From assembly GCF_041583835.1 (NCBI RefSeq), contig NZ_JBFHFC010000031.1, positions 1 to 19,851 on the forward strand: a DNA stretch of 19,851 bases. The letters run 5' to 3'. Under the pieces are notes generated by a model. The model had not been told where the DNA came from and searched no databases. It was given only the letters and a program-made list of their open reading frames with translations. A program made the position numbers and the translations under genes. This document shows positions 7,717 to 16,082 of this stretch, one piece after another. The first letter of the stretch is position 1, and each line of letters opens with the position of its first letter. This stretch comes from Thiomicrorhabdus sp041583835. GTDB lineage: Bacteria > Pseudomonadota > Gammaproteobacteria > Thiomicrospirales > Thiomicrospiraceae.

Positions 7717-9458
7717 TGTTTGATAACCACACTTTAAGCCTTTACAAGAGACTGCTGACCTACATCAAACCGCATTGGAAAGTTGTATTGGTCACCCTAA
7801 TCGCATTAGGGGTTGCCGCCGCCATGGAACCGATGATGCCTGCCTTGCTCAAACCTTTGGTAGACGACAGCCTCATAGGTAAGGACGCCGACGCGATCAT
7901 ACGCATTCCGCTTCTGATTATGCTGGTTTTCGTTGTCAAAGGAATTGCCGAATACGCCAGCAAAGTCACGAGCGAATGGGTTGCACACAAAGCCATTCTG
8001 GCGATTCGAGCTGAAATGTTCGACAAGATGAACTACCTGCCCCAACAGATTCATCATGACTACTCTACCGGAAAATTACTTTCAAAAGTCACCTACGATG
8101 TTCCCCAGGTCGGAGCTTCACTGAGCCAGGCTTGGATCATCATCATTCGCGATACATTGATCATCCTTGGTTTACTCGGCTTTCTACTCTATACCTCTTG
8201 GCAGCTCACCCTCCTGATGATTGTCATAGGTCCGGTCATCGCCTTTATTATCGATCGAGCAAGCCGCCTGATGCGACAATCCAGCAAAGAGATGCAAAAC
8301 AGCATGGGCGAATTGACCCAACGTCTGGAAGAAGGTTTAAACGGCCACAAAGAAATTAAAATATACGGAGCCGAAGGCTACGAACAACAACGATTCCATC
8401 AAACGGCCGAAACCCTGCGCAAACACACAATGGATGTGGTAAAAGTTTCGGCAGCCAACGTTCCGCTCGTGCAAATGCTCGCTGCGATCGCCTTGGCTGG
8501 CGTACTTTACGTTGCCTCTATGATGTCGGCGCAAGACTTATTCACCCCAGGTGAATTCATTGCCTTCATCACGGCGATGGCCATGATTTTCGAACCGATT
8601 AGACGCTTGACCAACATCAACGTCACCATCCAAAAAGGGATGGCCGCATCCGAAAGCATTTTCGAACTACTTGATCAGCCGAACGAACCGAACGAGGGGG
8701 TAAAAACCCTCAACAATCCGGAAGGAAAAATCCTCTTTCAAGACGTCAGTTTCACCTATGCCGGCAGCGACCGTCCTGCTTTAGACCACTTGACACTAAC
8801 GCTACCCGCCAAAAAAACTACCGCGCTGGTCGGCCAGTCAGGAAGCGGTAAAACCACACTTGCAAACTTGATCACTCGCTTCTACCAACCGGATCAAGGC
8901 GACATCCTGATCGACCACACTTCGATCAAAGACGTCGAATTACACAACTTGCGTGATCAGATCGCCTATGTCAGTCAAAACGTCATCCTATTCAACGACA
9001 CTCTGGCAGCGAATATCGCTTACGGACAGACCGACATACCGGAAGAAAAAATCATCCAGGCCGCCAAATCGGCTCATGCCTGGGAATTTATAGAAAAACT
9101 GCCTAACGGGCTAAATACCGTTGTCGGCGATCAAGGATCCAGTCTTTCAGGCGGCCAACGCCAACGCATCGCCATTGCGCGCGCTTTCCTAAAAGACGCG
9201 CCGATTCTAATCATGGACGAAGCTACCTCCGCGCTGGACAATCAAAGCGAAAAAATGATTCAAAATGCGATGGAAACCCTCAAACAAAACCGGACGGTCA
9301 TCATCATTGCCCATCGCTTAAGCACCATTGAAAATGCCGACCAAATCGTTGTATTGGAACAGGGACGATTGGCCGAATTGGGATCTCACCAAAGCTTACT
9401 GGAACGAAAAGGCATTTATGCCAAACTGTATCAGCAAGGACATGACATCGATGAATGA
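7716..9458 (+). CDS. msbA: Lipid A export ABC transporter, permease/ATP-binding protein
   Basis: 580 residues, a half-transporter with an N-terminal six-helix ABC exporter domain (about 20-310) and a C-terminal nucleotide-binding domain. Walker A GQSGSGKTT is at 373-381, the Q-loop near SQN (420-422), signature LSGGQ at 477-481, Walker B ILIMDE at 497-502 and the H-loop His533. Length matches E. coli MsbA (582). It flips core-lipid A from the inner to the outer leaflet of the inner membrane. The genes on both sides overlap it (TAATG at the start, ATGAATGA at the end) and fit an LPS role rather than drug export. lpxK, which often follows msbA in enteric bacteria, is absent; an acyltransferase follows instead. 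Confidence 0.93.
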   Translation: MFDNHTLSLYKRLLTYIKPHWKVVLVTLIALGVAAAMEPMMPALLKPLVDDSLIGKDADAIIRIPLLIMLVFVVKGIAEYASKVTSEWVAHKAILAIRAEMFDKMNYLPQQIHHDYSTGKLLSKVTYDVPQVGASLSQAWIIIIRDTLIILGLLGFLLYTSWQLTLLMIVIGPVIAFIIDRASRLMRQSSKEMQNSMGELTQRLEEGLNGHKEIKIYGAEGYEQQRFHQTAETLRKHTMDVVKVSAANVPLVQMLAAIALAGVLYVASMMSAQDLFTPGEFIAFITAMAMIFEPIRRLTNINVTIQKGMAASESIFELLDQPNEPNEGVKTLNNPEGKILFQDVSFTYAGSDRPALDHLTLTLPAKKTTALVGQSGSGKTTLANLITRFYQPDQGDILIDHTSIKDVELHNLRDQIAYVSQNVILFNDTLAANIAYGQTDIPEEKIIQAAKSAHAWEFIEKLPNGLNTVVGDQGSSLSGGQRQRIAIARAFLKDAPILIMDEATSALDNQSEKMIQNAMETLKQNRTVIIIAHRLSTIENADQIVVLEQGRLAELGSHQSLLERKGIYAKLYQQGHDIDE

Positions 9459-10422
9459 CAAAATCAAGACATCATCAAAGAAACCAGAACGTCGCAAACA
9501 CGCCCCCAAGTTTAAAAACCAATTTCTTCATCCAAAATACTGGGGAATCTGGCTCGGCCTAGGGCTTCTCAGACTTCTAGCCCTACTGCCCTACAAATGG
9601 AAAATGCCGGTCGGCAAAGCATTGGGCAAGCTTCTTTATTGGCTGGCTCCGCATCGCCGTCGTCTAGCGAAAGCGAACATCAACATCGCTTTTTCCGACC
9701 GCTCCGAAGCGGAACAAAAACAAATCCTGAACGAACACTTCGAATCACTGGGCATTGGCTTAATGGAAATGGGAACGGTCTGGTGGGGGCACCACAAAAA
9801 AGATCATGACCACGCATTTGAACGCAACCTAGTTTCCTTCATAGGAAAAGAACATCTTCTAGAAGCGCAAGCGCAAGGCAGGGGCGTCTTGATTCTTGCC
9901 CCCCACTTCACTACGTTGGAAGTCACCGGACTGTTCATCTCTTTTTTGACAAACTACCATGCCGTCTATCGCCCTCACGATAACGAACTCATGGATTATC
10001 TGATCGCCAAAGGACGCTCCATCGAATTCAGCAACGGCGAGCATGTCGAACCGGTTTCCAATGCCAATACCCGCCAAATGCTCAAAGTGCTGAAAGCGGG
10101 CAAAAGCATGACGATTCTTCCCGACCAACGTTACCGCGCGAAGGGGCATATTGAAGTACCCTTTTTCGGCCATGCCGCAAAAAGCAACCCGTCCACCTCC
10201 AAAATCGCAAAATTGACCGGCTGTTTGGTCGTGCCGACTTTCACCCGACGCCTAGCCGACGGCCGCTACGAGGTTGAATTTTTACCCGCCCTTGAAAACT
10301 TTCCTTCCGGCGACGACTACACGGACACCTTAAAACTACACCAACTTTATGAAACGGAAATCCGCCGCAACCCGGCACAATACCTTTGGGTACACAATCG
10401 CTGGAATATTAAAAACTATTGA
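9451..10422 (+). CDS. Lipid A biosynthesis acyltransferase (LpxL/LpxM family)
   Basis: 323 residues from the ATG at 9451, which has AAGGA 10 bases upstream; the ATG at 9442 sits too close to that site. The family catalytic HX4E motif is His152/Glu157 in APHFTTLEV. Further hallmarks are FSNGEHVE (193-200), DQRY (225-228) and the C-terminal YLWVHNRW (311-318). A hydrophobic N-terminal segment (about 31-50) anchors it to the inner membrane. It adds a secondary fatty acid from acyl-ACP to the Kdo2-lipid A precursor; whether it acts as LpxL (lauroyl-type) or LpxM (myristoyl-type) cannot be read. The first eight bases overlap the msbA end, so acylation and flipping are coupled. A strong terminator follows. 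Confidence 0.9.
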   Translation: MNDKIKTSSKKPERRKHAPKFKNQFLHPKYWGIWLGLGLLRLLALLPYKWKMPVGKALGKLLYWLAPHRRRLAKANINIAFSDRSEAEQKQILNEHFESLGIGLMEMGTVWWGHHKKDHDHAFERNLVSFIGKEHLLEAQAQGRGVLILAPHFTTLEVTGLFISFLTNYHAVYRPHDNELMDYLIAKGRSIEFSNGEHVEPVSNANTRQMLKVLKAGKSMTILPDQRYRAKGHIEVPFFGHAAKSNPSTSKIAKLTGCLVVPTFTRRLADGRYEVEFLPALENFPSGDDYTDTLKLHQLYETEIRRNPAQYLWVHNRWNIKNY

Positions 10423-10453
10423 CCGAATCGAAACGTCCGCAAAATCCGGACAT

Positions 10454-10481
10454 AAAAAAACCACCGTAAGGTGGTTTTTTG
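10454..10481. terminator. Bidirectional rho-independent terminator
   Basis: CCACC-GTAA-GGTGG forms a tight hairpin flanked by A7 on the left and T6 on the right; with the A/T flanks the stem extends to 11 pairs (10455-10465 with 10470-10480). It sits between the convergent acyltransferase gene and the zinc-finger gene and can end both transcripts. Confidence 0.9.
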
Positions 10482-10521
10482 TTCTAAACAGATAACAAAC
10501 CTGCTTTCTGTTAAGCCGTTT

Positions 10522-10731
10522 TTAGTGCGAACCGTGACCCGGCGCCCAATCTTTCAACGTATATTCCGCACCGCAATAAGGGCACTTGGCATGACCCGTT
10601 TCCCCAATCGGTAAAAATACACGCGGATGTGAATTCCAGACACTCATATCCGGCGTCGGACAATGCAATGGTAAATCGGCATAGGTCACTTCATAATGGC
10701 TTTTTGAGTTAGTTTTATTTGCTTCACTCAT
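10522..10731 (-). CDS. Small CHCC-type zinc-finger domain protein
   Basis: 69 residues from the ATG at 10731, preceded by GGAG with 8-base spacing; the frame is open further upstream but runs into ilvE. The pattern Cys24-x10-His35-x14-Cys50-x2-Cys53 matches the zf-CHCC family, related to the Zn-binding NDUFS6 subunit of mitochondrial complex I. PRVFLPI and CPYCG are typical. Small stand-alone bacterial members are common, but their role is not established to my knowledge. It follows ilvE by 23 bases, so it is probably cotranscribed with it. Confidence 0.85.
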   Translation of the reverse strand: MSEANKTNSKSHYEVTYADLPLHCPTPDMSVWNSHPRVFLPIGETGHAKCPYCGAEYTLKDWAPGHGSH

Positions 10732-10754
10732 CTCATACTCTCCTTCAGCAACCT

Positions 10755-11681
10755 TTAGGCAACCGGTGTTAACCAATCCATATGTTGCGAGGAACGACCA
10801 TGAACAACATCAAAATACATACTCTGTAACTTCTCGGTAATCGGACCGCGCGAACCGATACCGATCGGACGGTTATCCAATTCACGAATCGGCGTTACTT
10901 CCGCCGCCGTTCCTGTAAAGAACGCTTCGTCGGCAATATAGACTTCATCACGGGTAATGCGCTTCTCAACGACGTCAAGACCGATCTCACGAGCCAATTG
11001 CATAATGGTTTTACGCGTAATCCCATCCAAACAACAAGTTAATTCCGGCGTATACAACACACCGTCTTTAATGATAAAGAAGTTTTCTCCGGAACCTTCC
11101 GCAACATAACCGTCAACATCCAACAACAATGCTTCGTCACAGCCGTGATTGATCGCTTCCTGCAAAGCCAGCATCGAGTTCATATAAGAACCGTTCGATT
11201 TCGCTTTGGTCATAGTCACATTGACGTGATGACGGGTATAAGATGAAGTCGCGATTTTAATACCGCGGTTCAAGTTCTCTTCACCCATGTACGCACCCCA
11301 TTCCCATGCGGCAACCATAACGTGTACTTTTAGGTTGTCGGCACGAATCCCCATCCCTTCGGAACCGTAAAACGCCATCGGGCGAATATAGGCGGACTTC
11401 AGATTATTTTCACGTACCGCAGCTCTTTGGGCTTCATTCAAGGTCTCTTTATCGTATGGCATTGCCATGTTGACGATTTTTGCCGAATTAACCAAACGAT
11501 CCGTATGCGCTTGCAGGCGGAAAATTGAGGTACCCTGCTCGGCTTCATAGGCACGCACCCCTTCAAAGACACCCATACCGTAATGCAATGTATGCGTTAA
11601 TACATGCACTTTCGCTTCACGCCAAGGGACCATTTCACCATCTAGCCAAATGAGACCGTCTCTATCCGCCATTGTTTGCAT
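10755..11681 (-). CDS. ilvE: Branched-chain-amino-acid aminotransferase
   Basis: 308 residues, fold-type IV PLP enzyme. It catalyses the last step of leucine, isoleucine and valine synthesis, using glutamate as amino donor. HYGMGVFEGVRAY (33-45) is the typical N-terminal signature. The PLP lysine is Lys161 in TKAKSNGSYMNS, followed by EGSGENFF and the phosphate-binding GTAAEVTP loop. The start ATG at 11681 has GGAG 8 bases upstream; a second ATG at 11672 is less well placed. The family also includes 4-amino-4-deoxychorismate lyase and D-amino-acid transaminases, but length and motifs fit IlvE. Expressed divergently from the arginine genes. Confidence 0.95.
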   Translation of the reverse strand: MQTMADRDGLIWLDGEMVPWREAKVHVLTHTLHYGMGVFEGVRAYEAEQGTSIFRLQAHTDRLVNSAKIVNMAMPYDKETLNEAQRAAVRENNLKSAYIRPMAFYGSEGMGIRADNLKVHVMVAAWEWGAYMGEENLNRGIKIATSSYTRHHVNVTMTKAKSNGSYMNSMLALQEAINHGCDEALLLDVDGYVAEGSGENFFIIKDGVLYTPELTCCLDGITRKTIMQLAREIGLDVVEKRITRDEVYIADEAFFTGTAAEVTPIRELDNRPIGIGSRGPITEKLQSMYFDVVHGRSSQHMDWLTPVA

Positions 11682-11727
11682 TCAAATTACTCCACAAAGA
11701 TGTACACAAAATTTAAATAAGAGGAAT

Positions 11728-11755
11728 ATTCTATCCTAAATCGTTAAATAGTTAA
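11728..11755 (-). promoter_or_regulatory. Probable sigma-70 promoter of ilvE
   Basis: On the minus strand TTAACT (11755-11750, 4/6 to TTGACA) is followed after 16 bases by TAGAAT (11733-11728, 5/6 to TATAAT). This predicts a start near 11721 and a leader of about 40 bases. No leader peptide or attenuator is visible in that short leader. Confidence 0.5.
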
Positions 11756-11850
11756 GGGGTGAATTAAGATAATTTATGCCAAAACACACGAATAATCACA
11801 TAATTACGGCCAAAACCACTATATGATGGGGGCATTAAAACCAAAATCAC

Positions 11851-11878
11851 TTGATATTTCATTTCATTTCGATAAAAT
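11851..11878 (+). promoter_or_regulatory. Probable sigma-70 promoter of the argD leader
   Basis: TTGATA (11851-11856, 5/6) and TAAAAT (11873-11878, 5/6) are separated by 16 bases, predicting a start near 11885. It is the best promoter in the window. An ARG-box-like palindrome and a long hairpin follow immediately. The rest of the 343-base ilvE/argD intergenic region (11756-11850) is AT-rich and shows no further recognisable element. Confidence 0.6.
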
Positions 11879-11887
11879 CATTTTTTT

Positions 11888-11901
11888 GGAATTTCAATTC
11901 A
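11888..11901. promoter_or_regulatory. Candidate ArgR operator (ARG box)
   Basis: Read on the minus strand, TGAATTGAAATTCC matches 12 of 14 positions of the ArgR half-site palindrome TGAATWWWWATTCA. It lies at about +3 to +16 of the predicted argD transcript, where a bound repressor would block initiation. Only one good box is seen, whereas E. coli operators usually have two; this is inference from consensus. Confidence 0.45.
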
Positions 11902-11985
11902 AAAAAGCAACCTCGCATTAGAAGCCATTTTAACCACAATTTCTTATGGTTAGCTTCAACTGCACAAGGTTGCTTTTTTGTTTTT
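11900..11985 (+). promoter_or_regulatory. Long leader hairpin with T-tract: attenuator-like terminator or small RNA before argD
   Basis: The arms CAAAAAAGCAACCT (11900-11913) and AGGTTGCTTTTTTG (11967-11980) are perfectly complementary over 14 pairs and are followed by five more T. Inside, GCA/TGC (11915-11917 with 11961-11963), GAAGC/GCTTC (11921-11925 with 11953-11957) and TAACCA/TGGTTA (11931-11936 with 11947-11952) continue the stem with small bulges. The T-tract makes it terminator-like. A transcript from the promoter at 11851-11878 would be about 100 bases if it stops here. No other promoter is visible in the 39 bases before argD, so argD expression would need read-through. Confidence 0.65.
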
Positions 11986-12024
11986 AACACCTACTCATTG
12001 CGTTGAAGAGGGAACAAAACAATC

Positions 12025-13197
12025 ATGTCTGATCACCTTATGAAGACCTATGCAAGATTACCGGTCACCTTTGAAAAAGGATCTGGCTCGCTCCTGCAGG
12101 ATACGGAAGGAAAATCGTATCTGGACGCTGTCAGCGGTATCGCAGTCTGCAGTCTTGGGCATGCACATCCGGCTGTAGCGGAAGCGATTTGCGAACAAAG
12201 TCAAAAATTGATTCACACATCCAACCTTTACAATGTGGCCAATCAACAGATGTTGGCGGACAAGTTAATTGAATTGTCCGGGATGGACCGTGCCTTCTTC
12301 TGCAACTCCGGTGCCGAAGCTAACGAAACCGCACTGAAAATCGCCAAGAAATACGGTCACCAGCAAGGCATAGAAAAGCCTGCGGTTATTGTTATGGAAA
12401 ACAGCTTCCACGGCCGCACCATGGCGACGCTATCGGCAACCGGCAACGCAAAAGTACACGAAGGCTTTACCCCATTGGTTGAAGGCTTTATCCGTGTTCC
12501 ATACGATAATGTTGATGCAATCAAAGCATTGAGCGACAACACCAGCATTGTGGCTATTTTGGTTGAACCGGTTCAGGGCGAAGGGGGTGTTCACGTTCCT
12601 AAAGCCGGTTATCTAACAGAACTAAAAGCCATCTGCGAACAGAATGGCTGGCTGCTGATGCTAGACGAAATTCAAACGGGCATGGGCAGAACGGGGGCTT
12701 GGTTTGCATTCCAGCATGAAAACATCACCCCTGATGTATTAACCCTTGCAAAAGCTTTAGGTAACGGTATGCCGATCGGCACCTGTCTGGCAAAAGGCAA
12801 GGCGGCAGACGTCTTGGTCCCTGGAAACCACGGCACTACTTTTGGCGGAAACCCGCTTGCCTGTGCTGCCGGTTTGGCAGTCATCAACGCAATGGAAGTT
12901 CACAATTACATTCCGCACGTCGCTCAAAAAGGGCAAGTATTGCTGGAAAATTTCCGTACCGCTCTAAGCGGATTGAACGGCGTCCTGAACATACGCGGTA
13001 AAGGCTATATGATCGGCATTCAACTGGATCGTCCATGTGGTGAACTCGTTTCAAAAGCGCTTGAAATGGGACTACTAATTAACGTGACCCGTGGCGACAC
13101 GATCCGTTTATTGCCAACTTTTGTTATGACTACGGAACAAACAGAACAACTGATCAATCAACTTACTCAATTAATTACCGAGTTTCTTGCCGACTAA
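12025..13197 (+). CDS. argD: Acetylornithine aminotransferase
   Basis: 390 residues, class-III PLP aminotransferase. It converts N-acetylglutamate semialdehyde to N2-acetylornithine in arginine synthesis; some members also serve lysine synthesis. NSGAEANE (94-101) and FHGRTMATLSATGN (128-141) are typical, DEIQTGMGRTG at 214-224 binds the pyridine ring, and the PLP lysine is Lys243 in LAKALGNG. The start ATG at 12025 has GAGGGA rather far upstream (13 bases after GAGG), and translation may be modest. It is followed by argF after 34 bases. Related GabT or RocD enzymes are unlikely given argF next door. Confidence 0.94.
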   Translation: MSDHLMKTYARLPVTFEKGSGSLLQDTEGKSYLDAVSGIAVCSLGHAHPAVAEAICEQSQKLIHTSNLYNVANQQMLADKLIELSGMDRAFFCNSGAEANETALKIAKKYGHQQGIEKPAVIVMENSFHGRTMATLSATGNAKVHEGFTPLVEGFIRVPYDNVDAIKALSDNTSIVAILVEPVQGEGGVHVPKAGYLTELKAICEQNGWLLMLDEIQTGMGRTGAWFAFQHENITPDVLTLAKALGNGMPIGTCLAKGKAADVLVPGNHGTTFGGNPLACAAGLAVINAMEVHNYIPHVAQKGQVLLENFRTALSGLNGVLNIRGKGYMIGIQLDRPCGELVSKALEMGLLINVTRGDTIRLLPTFVMTTEQTEQLINQLTQLITEFLAD

Positions 13198-13231
13198 GCA
13201 CGGAAACTCAAAAAAACTAAGAGGTCATTCA

Positions 13232-14137
13232 ATGACTATTAGACACTTTTTAACTTTAAACGATTTAACGCCAAGCGAACTGAATCAACTTCTGATTCGC
13301 GGAACGGAACTAAAAGCCATGCACAAAGCCGGCGAAATTTTCGAACCGTTGAAAAACAAAACCTTGGCGATGATTTTCGAAAAATCTTCAACCCGTACAC
13401 GCATTTCTTTCGAAGCAGGCATGACCCAACTAGGCGGTCATGCTCTATTCTTATCGTCCAACGACACACAACTTGGCCGAGGCGAGCCGATTGAAGACAG
13501 TGCCCGCGTCATCTCCAGCATGGTTGACGGCATCATGATCCGCACTTTCGAACACGAAATCGTTGAAACCATGGCGCAATATTCAAGCGCGCCGATCATC
13601 AACGCGCTTACGGACGACTTCCACCCTTGTCAGTTATTGGCCGACATGCAAACCTACCATGAACACCGCGGAAGCATTCAAGGTAAGACTGTCGTTTGGG
13701 TTGGTGACGGCAATAACATGTGTCATTCATACATCAATGCCGCCAAGCAATATGACTTTAATCTCAGAATCGCCTGCCCGGAAGGTTACGACCCTAAACA
13801 AGAATTGGTTGAAGCGAATTCGGATCGTGTCGAGATCGTTCGTAACCCTATGGATGCGGCGCAAGGCGCCGATCTAATCGTTACCGACGTCTGGGCCAGC
13901 ATGGGACAGGAAGAAGAACAAAAGCTGCGTGAAAAAGCCTTTGCAGACTATCAGGTCAATGCCGCCCTAATGCAACAGGCGGATCAAGACGCCCTATTCA
14001 TGCATTGCTTGCCGGCTCACCGTGGCGAAGAAGTCTCCGCGGAAGTCATTGATGCCAAAGACAGCGTTGTATGGGACGAAGCGGAAAACCGCTTACACGC
14101 CCAAAAAGCCTTGCTCGAATTCTTAATGGCAAACTAA
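13232..14137 (+). CDS. argF: Ornithine carbamoyltransferase
   Basis: 301 residues. It joins carbamoyl phosphate and ornithine to give citrulline in the cytosol. The carbamoyl-phosphate loop SSTRTR is at 52-57, HPCQ at 131-134, DGNNMCHSY at 159-167 and the ornithine loop HCLPAHRGEEV at 258-268. I chose the ATG at 13232 because GAGG lies 7 bases upstream; the open frame extends upstream only across the argD end. The anabolic ArgF assignment rests on pairing with argD and the absence of arcA/arcC. It ends at a strong terminator. Confidence 0.95.
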   Translation: MTIRHFLTLNDLTPSELNQLLIRGTELKAMHKAGEIFEPLKNKTLAMIFEKSSTRTRISFEAGMTQLGGHALFLSSNDTQLGRGEPIEDSARVISSMVDGIMIRTFEHEIVETMAQYSSAPIINALTDDFHPCQLLADMQTYHEHRGSIQGKTVVWVGDGNNMCHSYINAAKQYDFNLRIACPEGYDPKQELVEANSDRVEIVRNPMDAAQGADLIVTDVWASMGQEEEQKLREKAFADYQVNAALMQQADQDALFMHCLPAHRGEEVSAEVIDAKDSVVWDEAENRLHAQKALLEFLMAN

Positions 14138-14160
14138 CTACCAGCATTAAGCCGATAAAT

Positions 14161-14188
14161 AAAAAAGCCCGCAAATGCGGGCTTTTTT
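14161..14188. terminator. Bidirectional rho-independent terminator
   Basis: GCCCGC-AAAT-GCGGGC (14167-14182) flanked by A6 and T6 gives a 12-pair hairpin usable in both directions. It separates argF from the convergent lipoprotein gene. A weaker hairpin, GCCTG/CAGGC (14191-14208), follows at once and may assist. Confidence 0.92.
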
Positions 14189-14224
14189 GTGCCTGAACAA
14201 TGACAGGCCTTTTAATCAAACTAT

Positions 14225-16078
14225 TTAGTTAATCGGATCCGTTATGGCTGCCGTAGCAGTCTGATCTACCGTACCAACAGAGGAACTTGTAGTCACCTTG
14301 ACTTCCAACACCCCAGACGCAGAGGCTGCGTTTTGAGCATCAGAAGTAATCGTAAATTTAAACTCAAGATACTTCGTTTGATTTGGCACTGCCGAATAAG
14401 GAATTGTCGAGAGTGTACCCACATCGGAAGTAACCGAAATTGTAGAACCGGTCGGCGCCGACTGTCTAACCGCGTAAGCACAAGCGGCGTCATTCGGATC
14501 AACCACGCCTACAACACGACTTCCGTTAGCCGAAGTTAAACACAACGCTGCGGTATCTTCGACCATCACCCAAATATTTTTGACATCTAAACCTGCAGCA
14601 AAATCCGTCACATTTTTACATTGTCCGCCACCGCCGACAGATAGCTTGCCGTTCACATCCAAACAACTGGTATTCGTACCATTCAGCTCATACACATAAA
14701 CATTCGGAGCACTGTCGGCCATAATAAGCACGCCGGAGTCACGTACATTCGTTAAAAAGTTTGATCGTCCGGCAAGGTTATTGGCGGTTGTCGGACAATC
14801 GGTTGAATGATCACACGGAACCCCGTTATACACACCATCCGGCCCTGTATAAAGCCCATTCTCATCGTAATCGATTAATTTCTCGTCTAAACTGAATCCG
14901 TTACCGGAGGCAGGATTATAAGTGCCCGACTCATCGTCATCCCGAAATGTTTCCCCGATATCGTCAAAGCTGTCGCCATCGTCAAACACACCGTTTGCAT
15001 TGAGATCGTAAAAAGTCTCATGCCCAATGGCATAGGCCATAATGGTCGCACGATGATCTGCCGGACGCGGCGCCTGACTCGTCCACACAACGGAACATAC
15101 GCTATTCGTGGTTTGACAATTACTCTCGATCAAGCCGCCTTCCGTGGTGAAATTCACCACCGTACCATCCGGAACAGGGTTATTGAAACGATCCCCTAGG
15201 CGCACAGTAAAAGTAACAGTTTCACCATCAACACCCCAAGCCGGAGGAGCAAATTTATCTGTAGAGAGACTAATACTGTTCTGATCCGGAATACCAGTGG
15301 TCACCGTCAACAAATCGGACTGTACGAAGATTAACTGTCCGTCCGATAACGTCACCGAAGCGGCTACCCTGACCGGGGTTGAAATCGTACCCGCTTGTAC
15401 CGTTGTAGAAACCAATCCTGATGTGTTTGTCGTTGCACTGGACGGTGATAAAGACAATCCACCCACAGTCGTCGACAACGTAAAGTTAACCGTCGCCCCT
15501 TCAATCGGTGAACCATAGTTATCAACGACCTTGAATGTCACCAGTGATGTTTCGCCATAACCAACACCGCCGGTGCCTTGCAACGACATGAATTCAGGCG
15601 TAGCGGATAAAAACTGAATAGAACCTACTGAAGAAGTGTTCGCCCCATCATCGCTAATGGTGGCGGAAAATTGATAGTTTAAAGTCGCGGCGTCACCCGT
15701 CCAGGCAGTGGAATTCGCCGTCAACACTCCTGGTGCCGTTCCTGCAACCAGGTCATCCGGTGAATAGATCGTCACGGTTGCACGGCCGACATTATTGGTT
15801 AAAACCGATGTTTGAGACAATGTTCCCGATGTTGCAGACAAGGTGATAATTTCATTCGCCATCGGCAATCCACCATCGTCCAGAAAGACGATATCCACTT
15901 TCGCATCGTCGTTTGCCGGAACCGTTGTCGAAGAGACGCCAGTCGACGAAACCGACATGGATAAGTTGATTCCCGGCACGTAAAATTGTGTTTCACCATC
16001 ACCGCCGGCACTTCCTCCGCACCCGGCGACTGCTAGCACGGAAAAAAGCAAACCTAACCATTTGAACGTCTTAACCAT
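14225..16078 (-). CDS. Ig-like (Big_1-type) repeat surface lipoprotein
   Basis: 617 residues from the ATG at 16078, with AGAGG 10 bases upstream. Residues 1-19 are a lipoprotein signal peptide ending in the lipobox LAVAGC with Cys20 as the lipidation site, followed by a Gly/Ser-rich linker. Beta-rich Ig-like units, resembling bacterial Ig-like group 1 domains (invasin/intimin type), fall at about 36-135, 150-262 and 268-350, with typical phrases such as NEIITLSATSGTL, GATVNFTLST and GTVVNFTTEGG. Residues 358-420 are very rich in Asp, Asn and Gly (DLNANGVFDDGD) and look like calcium-binding loops. The C-terminal 200 residues carry several Cys and another beta-rich part. Function unknown; adhesion or a surface scaffold is a guess. 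It starts 4 bases after the recR stop. Confidence 0.82.
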   Translation of the reverse strand: MVKTFKWLGLLFSVLAVAGCGGSAGGDGETQFYVPGINLSMSVSSTGVSSTTVPANDDAKVDIVFLDDGGLPMANEIITLSATSGTLSQTSVLTNNVGRATVTIYSPDDLVAGTAPGVLTANSTAWTGDAATLNYQFSATISDDGANTSSVGSIQFLSATPEFMSLQGTGGVGYGETSLVTFKVVDNYGSPIEGATVNFTLSTTVGGLSLSPSSATTNTSGLVSTTVQAGTISTPVRVAASVTLSDGQLIFVQSDLLTVTTGIPDQNSISLSTDKFAPPAWGVDGETVTFTVRLGDRFNNPVPDGTVVNFTTEGGLIESNCQTTNSVCSVVWTSQAPRPADHRATIMAYAIGHETFYDLNANGVFDDGDSFDDIGETFRDDDESGTYNPASGNGFSLDEKLIDYDENGLYTGPDGVYNGVPCDHSTDCPTTANNLAGRSNFLTNVRDSGVLIMADSAPNVYVYELNGTNTSCLDVNGKLSVGGGGQCKNVTDFAAGLDVKNIWVMVEDTAALCLTSANGSRVVGVVDPNDAACAYAVRQSAPTGSTISVTSDVGTLSTIPYSAVPNQTKYLEFKFTITSDAQNAASASGVLEVKVTTSSSVGTVDQTATAAITDPIN

Positions 16079-16082
16079 CGGT

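Noticed and set aside
9328..9450. Upstream extension of the lipid A acyltransferase frame deep into msbA
   Set aside because: It is fully inside msbA, adds non-family residues, and the ATG at 9451 has a proper ribosome binding site.
11760..11773. Second ARG box TGAATTAAGATAAT in the ilvE-argD gap
   Set aside because: Only the left half matches the ArgR consensus; the right half does not, so it is not supported.
14887..15518. Open frames antisense to or shifted within the lipoprotein gene
   Set aside because: Composition and lack of motifs show they are shadows of the Ig-like repeat coding sequence.
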